The notes beneath the pieces were generated by a model. The model saw nothing but the letters and a program-made list of their open reading frames with translations. It searched no databases and was not told the DNA's origin. From Gigaspora rosea (lineage: Eukaryota > Glomeromycota > Glomeromycetes > Diversisporales > Gigasporaceae): a stretch of DNA of 64,000 bases. The translations under genes and the position numbers were made by a program. Location of the stretch: NCBI GenBank assembly GCA_003550325.1, contig QKWP01001923.1, forward strand, positions 16,330 through 80,329, read 5' to 3'. The first letter of the stretch is position 1. Each line of letters opens with the position of its first letter. Positions 46,016-57,548 of the stretch are shown here, one piece after another.

Positions 46016-46157
46016 ACTCACGTGCTTTATCAACACTTGTAAATTAATCTTGAATTGGTTAGGAAAATCGCCAAAAATTTCCTTTGCGTCGAAGTAGCGC
46101 CGTTTCGGGTCATTGTCCCAGTATGTTTCATAAAAAGTAATATATTGAGCTGGGGTA

Positions 46158-46288
46158 GAGTTAACACCTCTATTTGGATTTATATATCCGGATATAAATA
46201 AGTCCAGGTTTAAATTTAAATCCGGATATATAGATAAAACCGGATTAATCCGGATATAAAAAATAGATCCAGATTGAGGTATTAACTC
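46158..46288. repeat. CCGGAT MITE at site 2, copy B
   Basis: GAGTTAACACCTCTATTTGG ... GATTGAGGTATTAACTC, flanked by AGCTGGGGTA and AGCTGGGTA. Same site as 39956-40075. Confidence 0.8.
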
Positions 46289-46775
46289 TAAGCTGGGTAC
46301 CTCCTATAGACTCCTATTTTTTGTAATATATGAGGAATGAATGTTTCTGGTCCAATGTGCGCGTAAGGCATCTTGCTGCTTGAAATTTTCCAAAAAATTA
46401 CTCCCGGGTTTAAGTCATTTATCGTTCCTGTCGCAAGACTAAACACATCCGATTTTTTATCATGTAATAATGTCGATTGAGGATCGGTATATACGATATT
46501 AGAGACCGAGTTGGATATCTCAAAATTAGTGATCTTTGGATTTCCTTGACAAATTAATATATTATTCGGATGCTATAAGAGTTATTTAGTGAATAAAAAA
46601 ATAACTATGTAAGTATACATTATTGGGCAAAAATTGGTAAATAATAGTAATTTGGCAATTGCCGCTCCACGGCACGTGTAATCAAATTACATAACACATG
46701 AAAAATAACAAAAAAAAATAATTTTATGATCAAATATACTTACAAGATTATGATGAATTATCTATATTGAGCTTG

Positions 46776-46893
46776 AGTACCTCTATTTGGTTTTATATAT
46801 CCGAATCCAGGTTTAAATTTAAATCCGGATATATACGATAAAACCGGATTAATCCAGATATGAAAAATATATCCGGATTGAGATATTAACTCT
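46776..46893. repeat. CCGGAT MITE at site 3, copy B
   Basis: AGTACCTCTATTTGGTTTTA ... ATCCGGATTGAGATATTAAC, with AGCT words on both flanks. Same site as 40531-40622. Confidence 0.78.
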
Positions 46894-47148
46894 AAGCTAT
46901 AGTACCTTCTACGGACTCTTCCCTATTTTGTTAGAATATATGAGGAATGAACGTTTCTGGTCCAATGTGCGCGTAAGGTATCTTGCTGCTTGAAATTTCC
47001 AAAAAATATTAGAGACCGAGTTGGATATCTCAAAATCAGTGATCTGATATACAATTTATCTGCCTATTCCAATATCTCAAAATAATTATCCAAACATTGT
47101 CGTAAATTTTCTTTATTAGCGTATTGAAAAACCATATTATACAGTAAC

Positions 47149-47793
47149 TAAGGATGGATATGGTTACAGTTATAGCCGTTTGTGACCGGCTATAGCCGTA
47201 GCCGATTCTAGTCGGTCAGAGGTGCTTAGCTGACCGACTAAATTGTAGCTGAGGGTGGGTATTTAGCAATAAAATTGCGCAGGGGTTGCTGAACAGACGA
47301 ACCGGTGATTTCTGATTTATGTGGAGAAGTGGGTGGGGCGAATTTTGACTGTTATTGTTGTTGCTTGTGAGTGGAGAGTGAGAGAGAGTCTGTGGCGAGT
47401 GTATTTATGTGATTTTTAGCTGATGCTTGGTGTAACGCTACGTGATCGGTAGATTCCCTTGTGTAACATCACCTGACCGACTGATAAACGGAAAATCCCG
47501 TAAAGACTATACAATCATCACATCACGTGAAATAATGCATACGTCATTTGTTTACTTGCACTAACAAAAATTGGAAATTATCTCAAGAATGACTAAACCA
47601 ATTTTGATGATCTAGCTGTCGTTAGAATCAGAAGAATTGGCTCTACAACTTTAATTAAAGGATCAAAGAACCTTTACATAGTAAAATAATTGATCGACTA
47701 TAGTCGGCTATTAACCGGTATGACCGACCGCACTTAGCCAATAGTCTATAATAACCGACCGAAACCGACCGTAACCGACCGAACCCATCCCTA
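47149..47793. mobile_element. hAT-like non-autonomous element tiled with ACCGACCG
   Basis: Inserted in copy B only: the empty site in copy A reads ATTATAATTTCCTATTTC (about 40718-40735). The ends TAAGGATGGATATGG and the reverse complement of the right end, TAGGGATGGGTTCGG, form imperfect inverted repeats. The subterminal parts are tiled with GACCGACTA and ACCGACCG words. The flanking 8-mers ACAGTAAC and ATTATAAC agree at five positions. The interior is less AT-rich than the locus. No transposase frame. Confidence 0.72.
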
Positions 47794-47983
47794 ATTATAA
47801 CCTATTTCATCTGTTTTATTTATTATATGTAATAATAAATATAAATGAATTTTATAATTAAGTATACAGAATTATATAAATCGTTCTGTATATGTACCTT
47901 TGGTAATCCAATAAAATGAAATAATACTTTGATGACCATCAGCTTTTCGTAATAGTTTAATCTATTATTTACATGGATTATTA

Positions 47984-49408
47984 TAGTGTTTGTAGTCGAT
48001 TTTGTGTTAGTCGATTTTATCGACTTAGCTGACTAAGTTAGCTGATTTTTCAAAAAATTGGCTTAGCCGACTTATATTAAAGAATCATAACCACCCGGAT
48101 GAAATATAAATACAGTATATACATAGATATGTAGATTAATGATTATCATTATCTTTTTTTTCATTTTATATATTTAACTGACACTAACATTTTTTTTTTA
48201 GGTAATACTGTAATAGTGATAGTTATGGAATTCGTCAGTCATCAAAATCGTTGTAATCTAGTCGGTGATGCAGTTTCTCGTCGCTAGTGGGAATATTCGT
48301 TGGTTGTTTTTTTCTGTTGTTCCAGTACATATATGTATCAACTAATCTCTTAGGTAATGCGAATTGTCCTTGCTGGTGTTTGTTTTGTAGTGGGTTGTTC
48401 TTTTTCTGTTGTTCTAACTCGTGAATAGGTCAACTAACCTCTTCTTTTTAGGTAATACGAATTGTTCTTGCTGATGTGGCTTTTGTTGTTGGTTGCTCTT
48501 TTTTTCCGTTGTTCTAGCTCATGTATATGTCAACTAACCTCTACTTTTTTTCAGGTAGTGCTTAAGAATTTTGTCGTGGCTTCATGGTGGTGCTTACTGG
48601 TAGATTTTTGTTTGCTAGTTATTCTTCTTTCTGTTGTTTTAGCCCGTGCATATTGTCAATAACCTTTCTTTTTTTTAGATAACGCTCAAGGACTTTGTTA
48701 GTGGCTTCGTGGCGGTGAAGATTGTCCTTGTCGATAGTTTTTTTGTTATTATTTTTGTTTTTTTTATTGTTATAGCTTGTGCATATGTCAATTAACCTTC
48801 TTTTCTAATAGCGCTTAAGGACTTCGTCGGTTATTTATAATGATGCGGGTTTTTGATTGTCTTTTTCTGTTGTTCTAGGCCGTGTATATATCAACTAGTC
48901 TTGGTAATTACGTCGTTATTGTCAACATGTAATATTGTTAGAGTTAGAGTGAGGTTAATTTGATTGATTAGTTAGAGTCAGGTTAGTGGTAATGTTAGGG
49001 TAGGATAGGTGGTTAGATTAGAGAGATTTATCAATTGCATGTATTAAGTTTTTGAAATTCTGTGGAGCAACGGCAGTTTTAAATGTTCGTTGCATGATAT
49101 AAATAAATTAATAAAATAAACTACTGTATTCTGGCTTCAAAATTTTCATTGCGCGATATAAATAAATTAATTATATCTGATCTTGCAATATCGATTTTTA
49201 ATGAAATTATCGTTAGTTCAAAATATATATATATATCGATATATGTATCGGATTTAACAGTTAATGAGTAATTGGCCAATCATATCTATTTGAAATCACG
49301 TGCTTATAATTAACCAATTAGGATGATCGACTACAAGTTAGCCGGCTAAACCGATTTTTAAAAATCGACTTAGTCTAGTCAATAAATTTGGATCGACTAC
49401 AAACACTA
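47984..49408. mobile_element. hAT-like non-autonomous element, 1425 bp, with empty site in copy A
   Basis: Perfect 17-bp inverted ends TAGTGTTTGTAGTCGAT and ATCGACTACAAACACTA. A perfect 8-bp target duplication GATTATTA lies at 47976-47983 and 49409-49416. Copy A shows the unoccupied site with a single GAATTATTA (about 40911-40919). Subterminal words CGACTTAGCTGACTA and TTAGCCGACTTA recur near both ends. The interior (48180-48900) is an array of about seven units of 100-130 bp, each with GTCAACTAACCTC, a T run, AGGTAATACGAATT and TTTCTGTTGTTCTAGCTC. A GTTAGAGTTAGAGTGAGGTT telomere-like tract follows (48948-49016). No transposase. Confidence 0.92.
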
Positions 49409-50494
49409 GATTATTATCGAATTAATAATTTCTTCGTAATAGCCATAATCGATTTGGATACGTTTAAGAACGACTGTTAATCCGAGACTTCTCCATTCGG
49501 ATTGTCGAAAAACCAATTGCATGCGAAATCTGTCAAAATTGGAAATTCATGTAATCAAGGAGCATTTATGCGTAAATTAATGTTCAAATCTCGCAAAATT
49601 ATACTGATTGTAAAATAACACGCTTTTTTTTCGAAATTTACGAATGATATGTATCAGTTTCGAAACAACATAAATCGAAAAACGATGATACTGTGAGAGT
49701 TTTTTTTAACAATTGTCCAAATTCAGTAGTATGTACGTACGCAGTATATATAAGAGTTTTTTTTTTTTTAACAATAACTAGGCAATCAAAATAATAATTT
49801 TGGTATATGTATAATCAGTTGAGTTTTTAAATTAATGACTAACTTTACCACTAAATATTAGATATTCCAGTATATTCGGTTAGAACGAAAGAATTATATT
49901 TTTTAAAGGATCGGCATGCACTTTAACATAATATTAATAGTCATAAGTCAACAGATTGAAAAGGTGCTAATGAGCCTGTGAAAATAGACGTGGGAACGGA
50001 CAGCTACTAATCAAGATTACAGAAGGAATGTTTGTAATAAAGGATGAAGTGCGATTCGATCGATAATGAAAGATTGATATTAAATAAAATATTCGTAATC
50101 GTCGATACAATGATAGGAGACTATTATTCAAGTGATATTAAATAAAATGTTCGTAGCGATAGTTGGGGATTCCCTTTTTATTTTTTTACATACAATTCTT
50201 TGAACGGGTAAAATATACTGTTTGATGTACTGTAACTCTTGAGAATTTTAAGAATTTTCATTAAATAAAAATAATATAATTTTGAGAAATCTCTTTTTTT
50301 TTGGTAATGCATTTTATTTTATTTTATTTTTAAATAAGAAATTATAGAGATTAAAAAAAAAAAAATTATAATTTGATCTTAGTGGACATAATAAAAGGTA
50401 TCAAAAGCGAAAAATTTCAGCTATCAAACTAAGTAGTAAATAAATTAATTAATTTAAAAAATTAAAAATTTTATAAATATTTAATATATATTAA

Positions 50495-50800
50495 TTTATA
50501 GTTAACAAACAATCGAAGGCTACTACTCCAGCAAAAAAACGTTCTATACAAACTCCCAAAAATAAAAGACCACAATGATCAGCTGAAAGTAATTTGGATA
50601 AGAATGATATTCGAATACAAATAATGAACCAGCAATGATCACAATAGAAAAATTGGAATAAAAAGAACGTATGCTTTTAATTGAAGAAAGATAGAAAATT
50701 GAGAGAATTGCGAATGGCTAATACAACTAAGGAACGTGAATATGGGCTAGAACAATGACAATAAAACTTGAATTAATAGTGATAATCTATTAAATAAATA
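50495..50800 (+). pseudogene. Decayed coding fragment, copy B
   Basis: Counterpart of 43460-43745; between the two copies a helical consensus around RMLLIEER, KLRELRMANTTKERE and MTIKLELI can be read, in different frames. Both are dead. Confidence 0.32.
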
Positions 50801-50949
50801 TATCGATATATCTGATATCTGCATTTAATAATGCTAACGAATACAATTTATTAAATATATATGTATCATATATGTAAATTGTAAATAAATATAATAAATA
50901 TAACTTACTTTAAAGTATTTTATCTAAAGATAATTTATCATCAAAAATC

Positions 50950-51626
50950 TACTGATGTATGTTTCATTGCTGCTAACTCAGGTGCCACAAATTGACACAT
51001 TTTAACACCACAGCATGTCTTGTTTCTTTATATATTTCTGTTTTTAAGAAAGGACCGTAAAAATGTTTACAAGTAGTTACATCTTTATATGCATATTGAG
51101 ATCAAAAATCTCAAGAGTTTTTTCAATATCCATGTCGGCTACATTATAAACTCATACTCTCCATCTTCAGAGGTCTCTGGAAATTCTTCGGACTCAAGTC
51201 GATATTTAATTTTAGCACAATTTTAACATTCACTCTACCTAATTTAACCAATCGGGGCTACACAAATTTATAATTTAAATTTTAATATATAAGTTTATAC
51301 TATAATTAAATTTCTACTTGTATATTGTTTATTATATATACCTTATCAATTTCTTCAATCTTTTCTGTAATTTCGCCAGAATTTAATACCATCGGTTGTT
51401 CATTGAACTTCCACTATATTAAATATAATGTAACGTAACATTTTAAATTTTTTTTTTATTTATATTTTTAAAATTTAAATTTATACTGTCAATGGATTTT
51501 CCGGAGCCTGATACTTCATTCGAAGATTCCATTCGTCATCAGAATTCTGTTCATTCTCGAAATCGTAAACATCTTGACTTGTTTCGAACAGATTGACTTG
51601 TAGTAATTTTTGTTCGTATGTACGAA
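50950..51626 (-). pseudogene. Decayed multi-exon gene of unknown family
   Basis: Coding-like exons with GT-AG borders. 51626-51487 reads TYEQKLLQVNLFETSQD, then DFENEQNSDDEWNLRMKYQ. 51413-51342 reads WKFNEQPMVLNSGEITEKIE (24 codons, phase kept). A third exon from about 51265 reads, in shifting frames, KYRLESEEFPETSEDGEYEF, VADMDIEKTLEIFDLNMHI and CCGVKMCQFVAPELAAM. The frame changes and stops in the third exon show it is no longer functional, although the first two exons are clean. Acidic and hydrophilic, with a Cys-containing C-terminal part. I do not recognise the family; similar CxGVKxCxxxxPEL text may occur in multicopy genes of this fungal group. Confidence 0.5.
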
Positions 51627-51694
51627 CTGGGAGAATGTATTACAAATCAAATGTTTTGACTATAAATTTCGTATAAAAATTACATAATGATAAC

Positions 51695-52139
51695 TAGAGA
51701 TTAAGCCCGGATAAGGCTTACCGGGTAACCCGTATAAGCATCCCTTAACCGGGTCATAGATAAGCCAACCGGATAACCTGGCATCACGTGAGAATCATGC
51801 AAAGTGGATTGATATCATAAGTTTCACAAATTTTATTCTAATATACTGCTTATTAATCTCCCTAATAATACTTTACGGGTTAGCAATGGGGCATAGTTGG
51901 TGCTACAAAGTAGTTAGTTATTATTATTATTTTTTTTTTTTTTGAAAATATTTCTCTGATTTGGATTAAATGTTGTTTATAACCACGTGAAGGGCTAATT
52001 CTTATATAATCATAAACGGGTTAAACGGGTTAACCGGGTCAACTGGATCATTTGCTATTAACCGGGTCGTTATCCGGGGTAAGAGTTTAATAAACGGACG
52101 GGTAACCCGGAATTAAAATTTATACCGGGCCTTGATAAA
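51695..52139. repeat. Motif-tiled repeat (CCGGGTTAACCGGG)
   Basis: The left end TAGAGATTAAGCCCGG and right end CCGGGCCTTGATAAAG are loosely inverted. The subterminal parts consist of ACCGGGTAACCCG and GGGTTAACCGGGTC words. Same architecture as the hAT-like tiled elements, but without a clean target duplication. 52140-52780 is low-complexity with no gene. Confidence 0.6.
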
Positions 52140-52789
52140 GATAATAATACTATAGTTTTAATTATTTGAGTAGCATAGTATTTACATTATTTACAGTATC
52201 CGGCACGTTCGTACGTACGTTCATACCGTATCGATATCTTTATTTCATATTCTATACGATCCAGTACTAAAGGCTCAAAATTGTTTATTGCATTACTATA
52301 AGTGGTATATTTTATAGTACCATTTCGTAATTCGATACAATACAGTACTAAATTATCTTTTATTAAGAACACACTATATAGGAATTTTCGTACTGTATCG
52401 TATCATTTCAAAATTCTTCAGTACAATACACTATATGTATATTCCATGACAAAATCACCAAAACAGACATCAGAACCAGCACAATGAATTCTCACGACAT
52501 CAAAAAGGCGACGACACTAAAAAAACGGAGACACAAAAAAGCGATGGCACAAAAAAAAACAAAAAAAAAAAAGCGACAACAGTAATCATTTTGCCTCATA
52601 ATATAACTAAAAACTGGATAAATAAAGAGGTAGAAAAACAAAACCCTCCAATATATATATATATTGATTTATAGATTTAAAAATATAATATATATAAAAA
52701 CTATATTAGTATATAACAATAATTTAACACCATTCGCTAGTGAGAGTTATTAAAAATAAAACAAACAAAAAAAAAAGGAAAAAAATAAA

Positions 52790-52955
52790 TAAAGACCGGT
52801 CTCGACATGACACGTTCACCTAGTGAGTTTTTAGAAAACTAACCAAGGGATCTAGTATCGACCGATCGTACGACATATGGTGGTTTCGCTTACCCGTACC
52901 GAACCAACGGTCGCACATCTGACAGATGCTGGCCTATCCTGCTAACCCACCGGGG
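52790..52955 (-). other. tRNA-like sequence, possible second SINE head
   Basis: On the minus strand GGTGGGTTAGCAGGATAGG is box A-like, and CCGTTGGTTCGGTACGG about 40 bases later is box B-like with a short T-stem (CCGT/ACGG). The sequence is clearly less AT-rich than its neighbours. There is no poly(A) tail or target duplication, so an old SINE head, a tRNA relic and chance are all possible. Confidence 0.3.
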
Positions 52956-52956
52956 G

Positions 52957-53738
52957 TCTAGACACTTTTGCAGTAACGTGACGTGACGCATAAGAATTAA
53001 CCAATCGGAGAACGTAAATTTTGATCATCCTGGATCAGTCCGACATCAAAACAAACCACGTGTACAAGAAGAAAAAAAGAGAAAAGAGCGAAAATACTCG
53101 AAACTAGTGTTTTAAATCGGCCCTAAAAACCACATAAAAATGTCCAGAACGCGATTTTACACATGGATAGTGACCCTCTAAGGCTATATCCACGAACCCT
53201 AACCCTAACCTTAACAATAAAGCCAAAAAGTTAATCTGAATTAGGGTGTCCAGGATTATGCGAAAGCATAATATGTGCATAATTTACCAAAATTTCGCAT
53301 CACATATGCTTCGCATAATTCGACAAAAAAAGCACTCGGATCACGTGGCTGAAATATGATTGGTTGTTGGGAAACGTTAACTTCATTTGGCAACATTTGG
53401 CAATACTTAATTTGTAATTTGGGTTGCAGAAAGTAAATTTTGAAAAGTTCTGATGTAGAAAATGAATGAACCTAAATTATGAGCATAGTTGAAGTAAAAA
53501 TTTTCAGCAATTGTCCGAAAATTCTGAAGAATAGAACTAGAATAGAACTAATTCTTATAGCGTACAATAAAAAAAAATTGCATAATTGATCGCATAATTT
53601 TAAATTTATTTCATATCTATCGCATAATCAACCTCAGTTCGCCTGCATAATTTACCTCATCACATCACATAATCCTGGACACCCTAATCTGAGTATGCCA
53701 CACCATGTGATGGTCACATTACTGCAAAAGTGTCTAGA
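52957..53738. repeat. Inverted-repeat element (TCTAGACACTTTTGCAGTAA ends), host of a nested element
   Basis: TCTAGACACTTTTGCAGTAA at 52957 and TTACTGCAAAAGTGTCTAGA ending 53738 are perfect inverted repeats of 20 bp, followed inward by CGTGACGTG/CATGTGATG. The interior holds ACCCTAACCCTAACCTTAAC (53197-53216) and a hAT-like MITE (53242-53686). Confidence 0.75.
53242..53686. mobile_element. hAT-like MITE tiled with CGCATAAT
   Basis: Perfect inverted ends TAGGGTGTCCAGGATTATG and CATAATCCTGGACACCCTA. Flanking 8-mers ATCTGAAT (53234-53241) and ATCTGAGT (53687-53694) differ at one position. The word TTATGCGA/TCGCATAA recurs at least eight times, concentrated near both ends. Nested in the 52957-53738 element. 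Confidence 0.86.
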
Positions 53739-54689
53739 CTCCTAGTGGAGCCTATCTAACCAAACTATGTCAGATGATCTTCTAGTAAATTTAAATCAGT
53801 TTTTAAAACCAACATTAGTATAACCAGATTGCCTAAAAAGAAAATCAATATAACTATATCATTTTTTAATTTGTTATTATTAATTGGTATCTTAAAAAAT
53901 TTGTGTAAAGATATCTCCACAACCACTTAACAAAATTTGTTAAAAATTTTTTTATTTGAATCTCTTTGATTTGTACTTTCTGTACAGAAAAGATCTTTCT
54001 GAATATAAGTTTAGGAAAACCCGCCTCTGAAGGAGGGTTTCCATTTTGAAAAGTCTTGTACCTACATGACTTTATAATTAGATTAGAGTTAGTTTATCAT
54101 TAGAAGAGAGTATATATATGTCATGCGTCAGATCGATTCTTGTGTCAGATTAGACCCGGTCTAAATTAGATTAGAGTTAGGGTAAAATTATGGTAAAGTT
54201 AGAGGTTAGTTTAGGCCCATTGTTGCCAATCATTTAATGCTAGTCAACTAATACATTAGCAAATTATATATATGTAATCTTACATAAGATATTACAGCCC
54301 GTAATATTATGAAAATCTAATGATCGATGCAGTATATTACATAATATATTACATTACATTATGGTAATATTACGGTTATTATTTCGAAATATTTTGAAAT
54401 AGTCCAAATAAAAAAATGCAAATTACCTTTCCTATAAGGTCACATACTTATGCAGATCAATAAACTAATGCACACAGAAGGTAATATTTTGATATTTTTG
54501 CATTGTTTTACAATATTTTGCAAATTTTCGTAAATTTTCAAAATTTTTTAAAAAATAAATAAATGATATACATATGCATATAATCATGCTTTTATAGGTT
54601 TTCGCAATATTTCGCACAGTTTCGCAATTTAATATAAAATTTTATATTTTTTTATTTATTATTATTACTTTTTTTTAAACTTTGGCAGC
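53739..54689. other. AT-rich, no gene recognised
   Basis: Contains one AAGTCTTGTACCTA MITE-type end (54042), GTTAGGGT-like words (54150-54225), and a run of TTCGCAATATTTCGCACAG and AATATTTTG words (54480-54640). Confidence 0.35.
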
Positions 54690-55740
54690 CTCGCCAGCAC
54701 TTTTATTTAAAATGATTAAATTTGTAACCAAAAACAAGTATTTATTTAAATTCTAAGTCTGATATCATCCAACATTTCGCTCAATTCAACGAATTCTTAG
54801 ATGTGACCTGCCGCACTGTTCCAAACTAAGTTTGAATCAGAATGCCTTATTATGACTGCCTACTTTTTAAACCTCCTTCTCTTAGTTTCCTGAATAGAGG
54901 TAATCTACTAGAAAAAAAACATATCATGAAATAAAAGGGAAAAAATATAAAGGGGCGAAGCTTCAAACCCTAAACGAAAAACCCCAAAAAAACAAAATAA
55001 AACAAATAGAAAGAAAAAGAAAGTGACAAAAAGCCACAGTACATGATAGCGTAATGCCACAAGGCAGCATAGAAAAACAAAAGAAAACTCAAAACATAAA
55101 AGAAAAATCTAGAACTAATAATTAAAAATTATATAATACTGCATAAGAAAATACCTCGCCAAAGTATTATATATACATATAAGAAACAAAAGAATGTTCT
55201 GGAATTTAGGTTCACAGATCCGCCTACTCCACTGTGTTATGTCTCATTACACATCCATTCCTGTTTATCAACTTGCATGCCTTCTTCCCGATTAGGATAG
55301 GAACAACAATACCAATCTTTTGAAGAGGATATACTGAATTTCCCACTTTCCGTCAAAAATTCCAGAAAAAATACTTCAAGCGAGAATATGATAGTGGGTA
55401 TATGGTCGAATATGTTCTTGTAACCAAAAAACCTTAAAGAGAGTGTTGAAAAACTTATTTTTTTAGTTCATCGCCTAGCCAAACTAGAATATCTTCGTCG
55501 ACGAAAGAAAACTTCTACCAGAATTTCTTGTACCAAGGGCACCCACTGCCAGTTATCTTGCACAACTGATGCTTCTGGCCTGCGTGTTGAATATATAAAG
55601 AAGTCCCCAAATAGAAGAAAAGGTTGACCTTTATAAAAACCAATATTAGAATGCAGCCGCTTTATTTTTTACTAAAAAATTTTTTGTTTTTCTTTTGTTC
55701 AGAAATTTGTACAAGTGATCGTTAGAAAGAGTCCTTTATT
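54690..55740 (-). repeat. ~1 kb dispersed repeat, second copy
   Basis: Reverse complement matches 33095-34150 nearly end to end. The best block is AAGATAACTGGCAGTGGGTG, CCCTTGGTACAAGAAATTC and TTGTTCCTATCCTAATCGGG (55250-55570). The 3' part (54780-54900) is weaker. Stops interrupt the frame that is open in the other copy. Confidence 0.65.
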
Positions 55741-57262
55741 TATTATTATTATACAATATATTTTATATTTATTAAATTTACATTTTTAATTAATTACTTT
55801 ATTATATATTACGTATTATTTTTACATTATTACAAACTACTTTTGCACTTTGTCACATCTAATTCTATTACTATATACAAAAAACTAGCCCTATACACTT
55901 ATTTTTGCTTACTTTGCAATTAGCTATTATCTTCGCTTCTTTGTTTTATATCATTCTTGAAAGTGTTAGAAGTTATAGTTGGCATGCGCAAGGTTTTGAA
56001 AAGTTGTTTTTCTCACAAAGTGCCAAAATAAATAAATTAATAAAAAATTTTAAACAAATAAAGCGAACCTTGCAAGAACTTGCAAAAACTTGCAAAACTT
56101 GTGAAAACTTGTGCCCATTTCTCTAAAGAAATGTTCTTGAAAATTTAGAAATTGCTAGGGATGTGTTCTTGAAAGTGTCAGAAGTCGTAGTTGGCATGCG
56201 CAATAGTTTGAAAATTTTTGTTTTTTTGCAAAGTGCCAAAATAAAATAAATCAATAAAAAAATTTTAAAAATGAACCAAAAAACAAAACCAAAAAACACG
56301 AAATGAAAAAATAAATAAAGCGAAACTTAGCAAGAACTTGCAAAAACTTGTGAAAACTTGTGCTATATTAGAAAATTTTTAGATAGATACTAATTGATAT
56401 ATAACAATTAATCGTATTATATCGATTAAAAAATAATAATATATATCAATAAACTGAATAAAACTCAATATATATCTATAATTGATATATATCGTAATTA
56501 AATATAAATTGTTATATATCTGCTAATCGATTATTATCATATATATTTGAATCGATAAATAACGATTTAAGTTATTAATCGTTATATAGAGATAGCAAAT
56601 AGCAGATTATCAAATTAAGGTTCTTAGCATGTTAAAATTCATAATTTTGAGAACTTTGCAGATAAATCTGCACAATTAGTAATCTTTGCATATCTAGATA
56701 GATCTACCGGATCTGTTTTTTTTTTATTTTTGATTTTTTTTTCAAAAATATTTTTTTGATTTACAATTATTTTTTTTATTTTTTTTAGTTTTTTTTATTT
56801 TTTTCATTTTGATTTATTTATTTTTTTTTATTTATTTTTTTTATTTATTTTTTTTATTTATTTTTTTTTGTATTTATTTTGTTTTTTAATTAATAATCCG
56901 TTTCTGAATGAGAAAAAATACATTACCATATATAGTAAATTATGATGCACATCACTATGAGTTTTACTATAGTTAAAAATGTCATTTCATATAAACAATA
57001 GTTTGTTTACATTAGTCGGAAATCATTTTATAGCAATATCTCTGCATCTGCTAAATCAGAAAATGATGCTCTACAAGTTTACTTAGAAATTGAAAATATA
57101 CTTGCTTAGTAGAAAAATGGCTTCAATTTGTCGTGAAGTGGCATTTGTGGCTTAGCAATTTTATATAGTAAATCATATAGATCTGCGCGTTGCAATTTAC
57201 TATGTATGGCTCACTTATTTGGAAACGGATTATCAATTAATTTATTTTTTTTTTGTATTTAT

Positions 57263-57548
57263 TAGGGTTCCTCAAATTCAAATCAAATCAAATATTGGAT
57301 CAATTTGAATTTGATCAAATCAAATTGACCCTAATTTGAATTTGATTTGATTCAAATATTTGAATTTGAATTTGATTTGAATTTGAATTTTTAATAGTAA
57401 TTTTCAAATCAAATCAAATATTTGTCAAATCAAATCAAATTTGGCCATATTTGAATTTGATCAAATCAAATATAGTCAAATTTGAATTTGAATTTGATCA
57501 AATATTTGATTCAAATATTTGAAGTTCAAATCAAATTGCAGAACCCTA
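57263..57548. mobile_element. hAT-like MITE tiled with TCAAATCAAAT
   Basis: Ends TAGGGTTC and GAACCCTA with a perfect 8-bp target duplication GTATTTAT (57255-57262 and 57549-57556). Nearly the whole interior is the word CAAATCAAATT or its reverse complement AATTTGATTTG. Confidence 0.85.

Larger units (their letters stand above)
45360..49500 (-). pseudogene. Pseudokinase-LRR gene, copy B (broken)
   Basis: Better preserved in the C-lobe than copy A. A catalytic-loop equivalent IIHHNL (exon ending 46744), a 171-nt intron, then HPNNILICQGNPKITNFEIS, DKKSDVFSL and VIFWKISSSKMPY (46572-46290). Then QYITFYETYWDNDPKRRYFD (46160-46090), a linker ECLKQGNFINAIKIYETF, and leucine-rich repeats LNLLNNLLG, FLNLSTNAIGFKGGKAIEM and LKLNNNNIGPHGAKEIANAI-type text down to about 45370. 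HRD reads HHN and DFG reads NFE, so catalysis was lost before the duplication. Breaks: the 5' end is deleted at 49500, the N-lobe exon is split by a hAT-like element, there are three CCGGAT MITEs, a TAGGGATGG element lies in an intron, and there are frameshifts. Confidence 0.8.
44845..50875. repeat. Segmental duplication, copy B
   Basis: Second, direct copy of 38600-43805. It carries two transposon insertions absent from A (47149-47793 and 47984-49408), an internal partial duplication of the kinase exon (46900-47040 repeats 46300-46520), and a deletion of the segment equivalent to 41010-42190. Confidence 0.88.
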
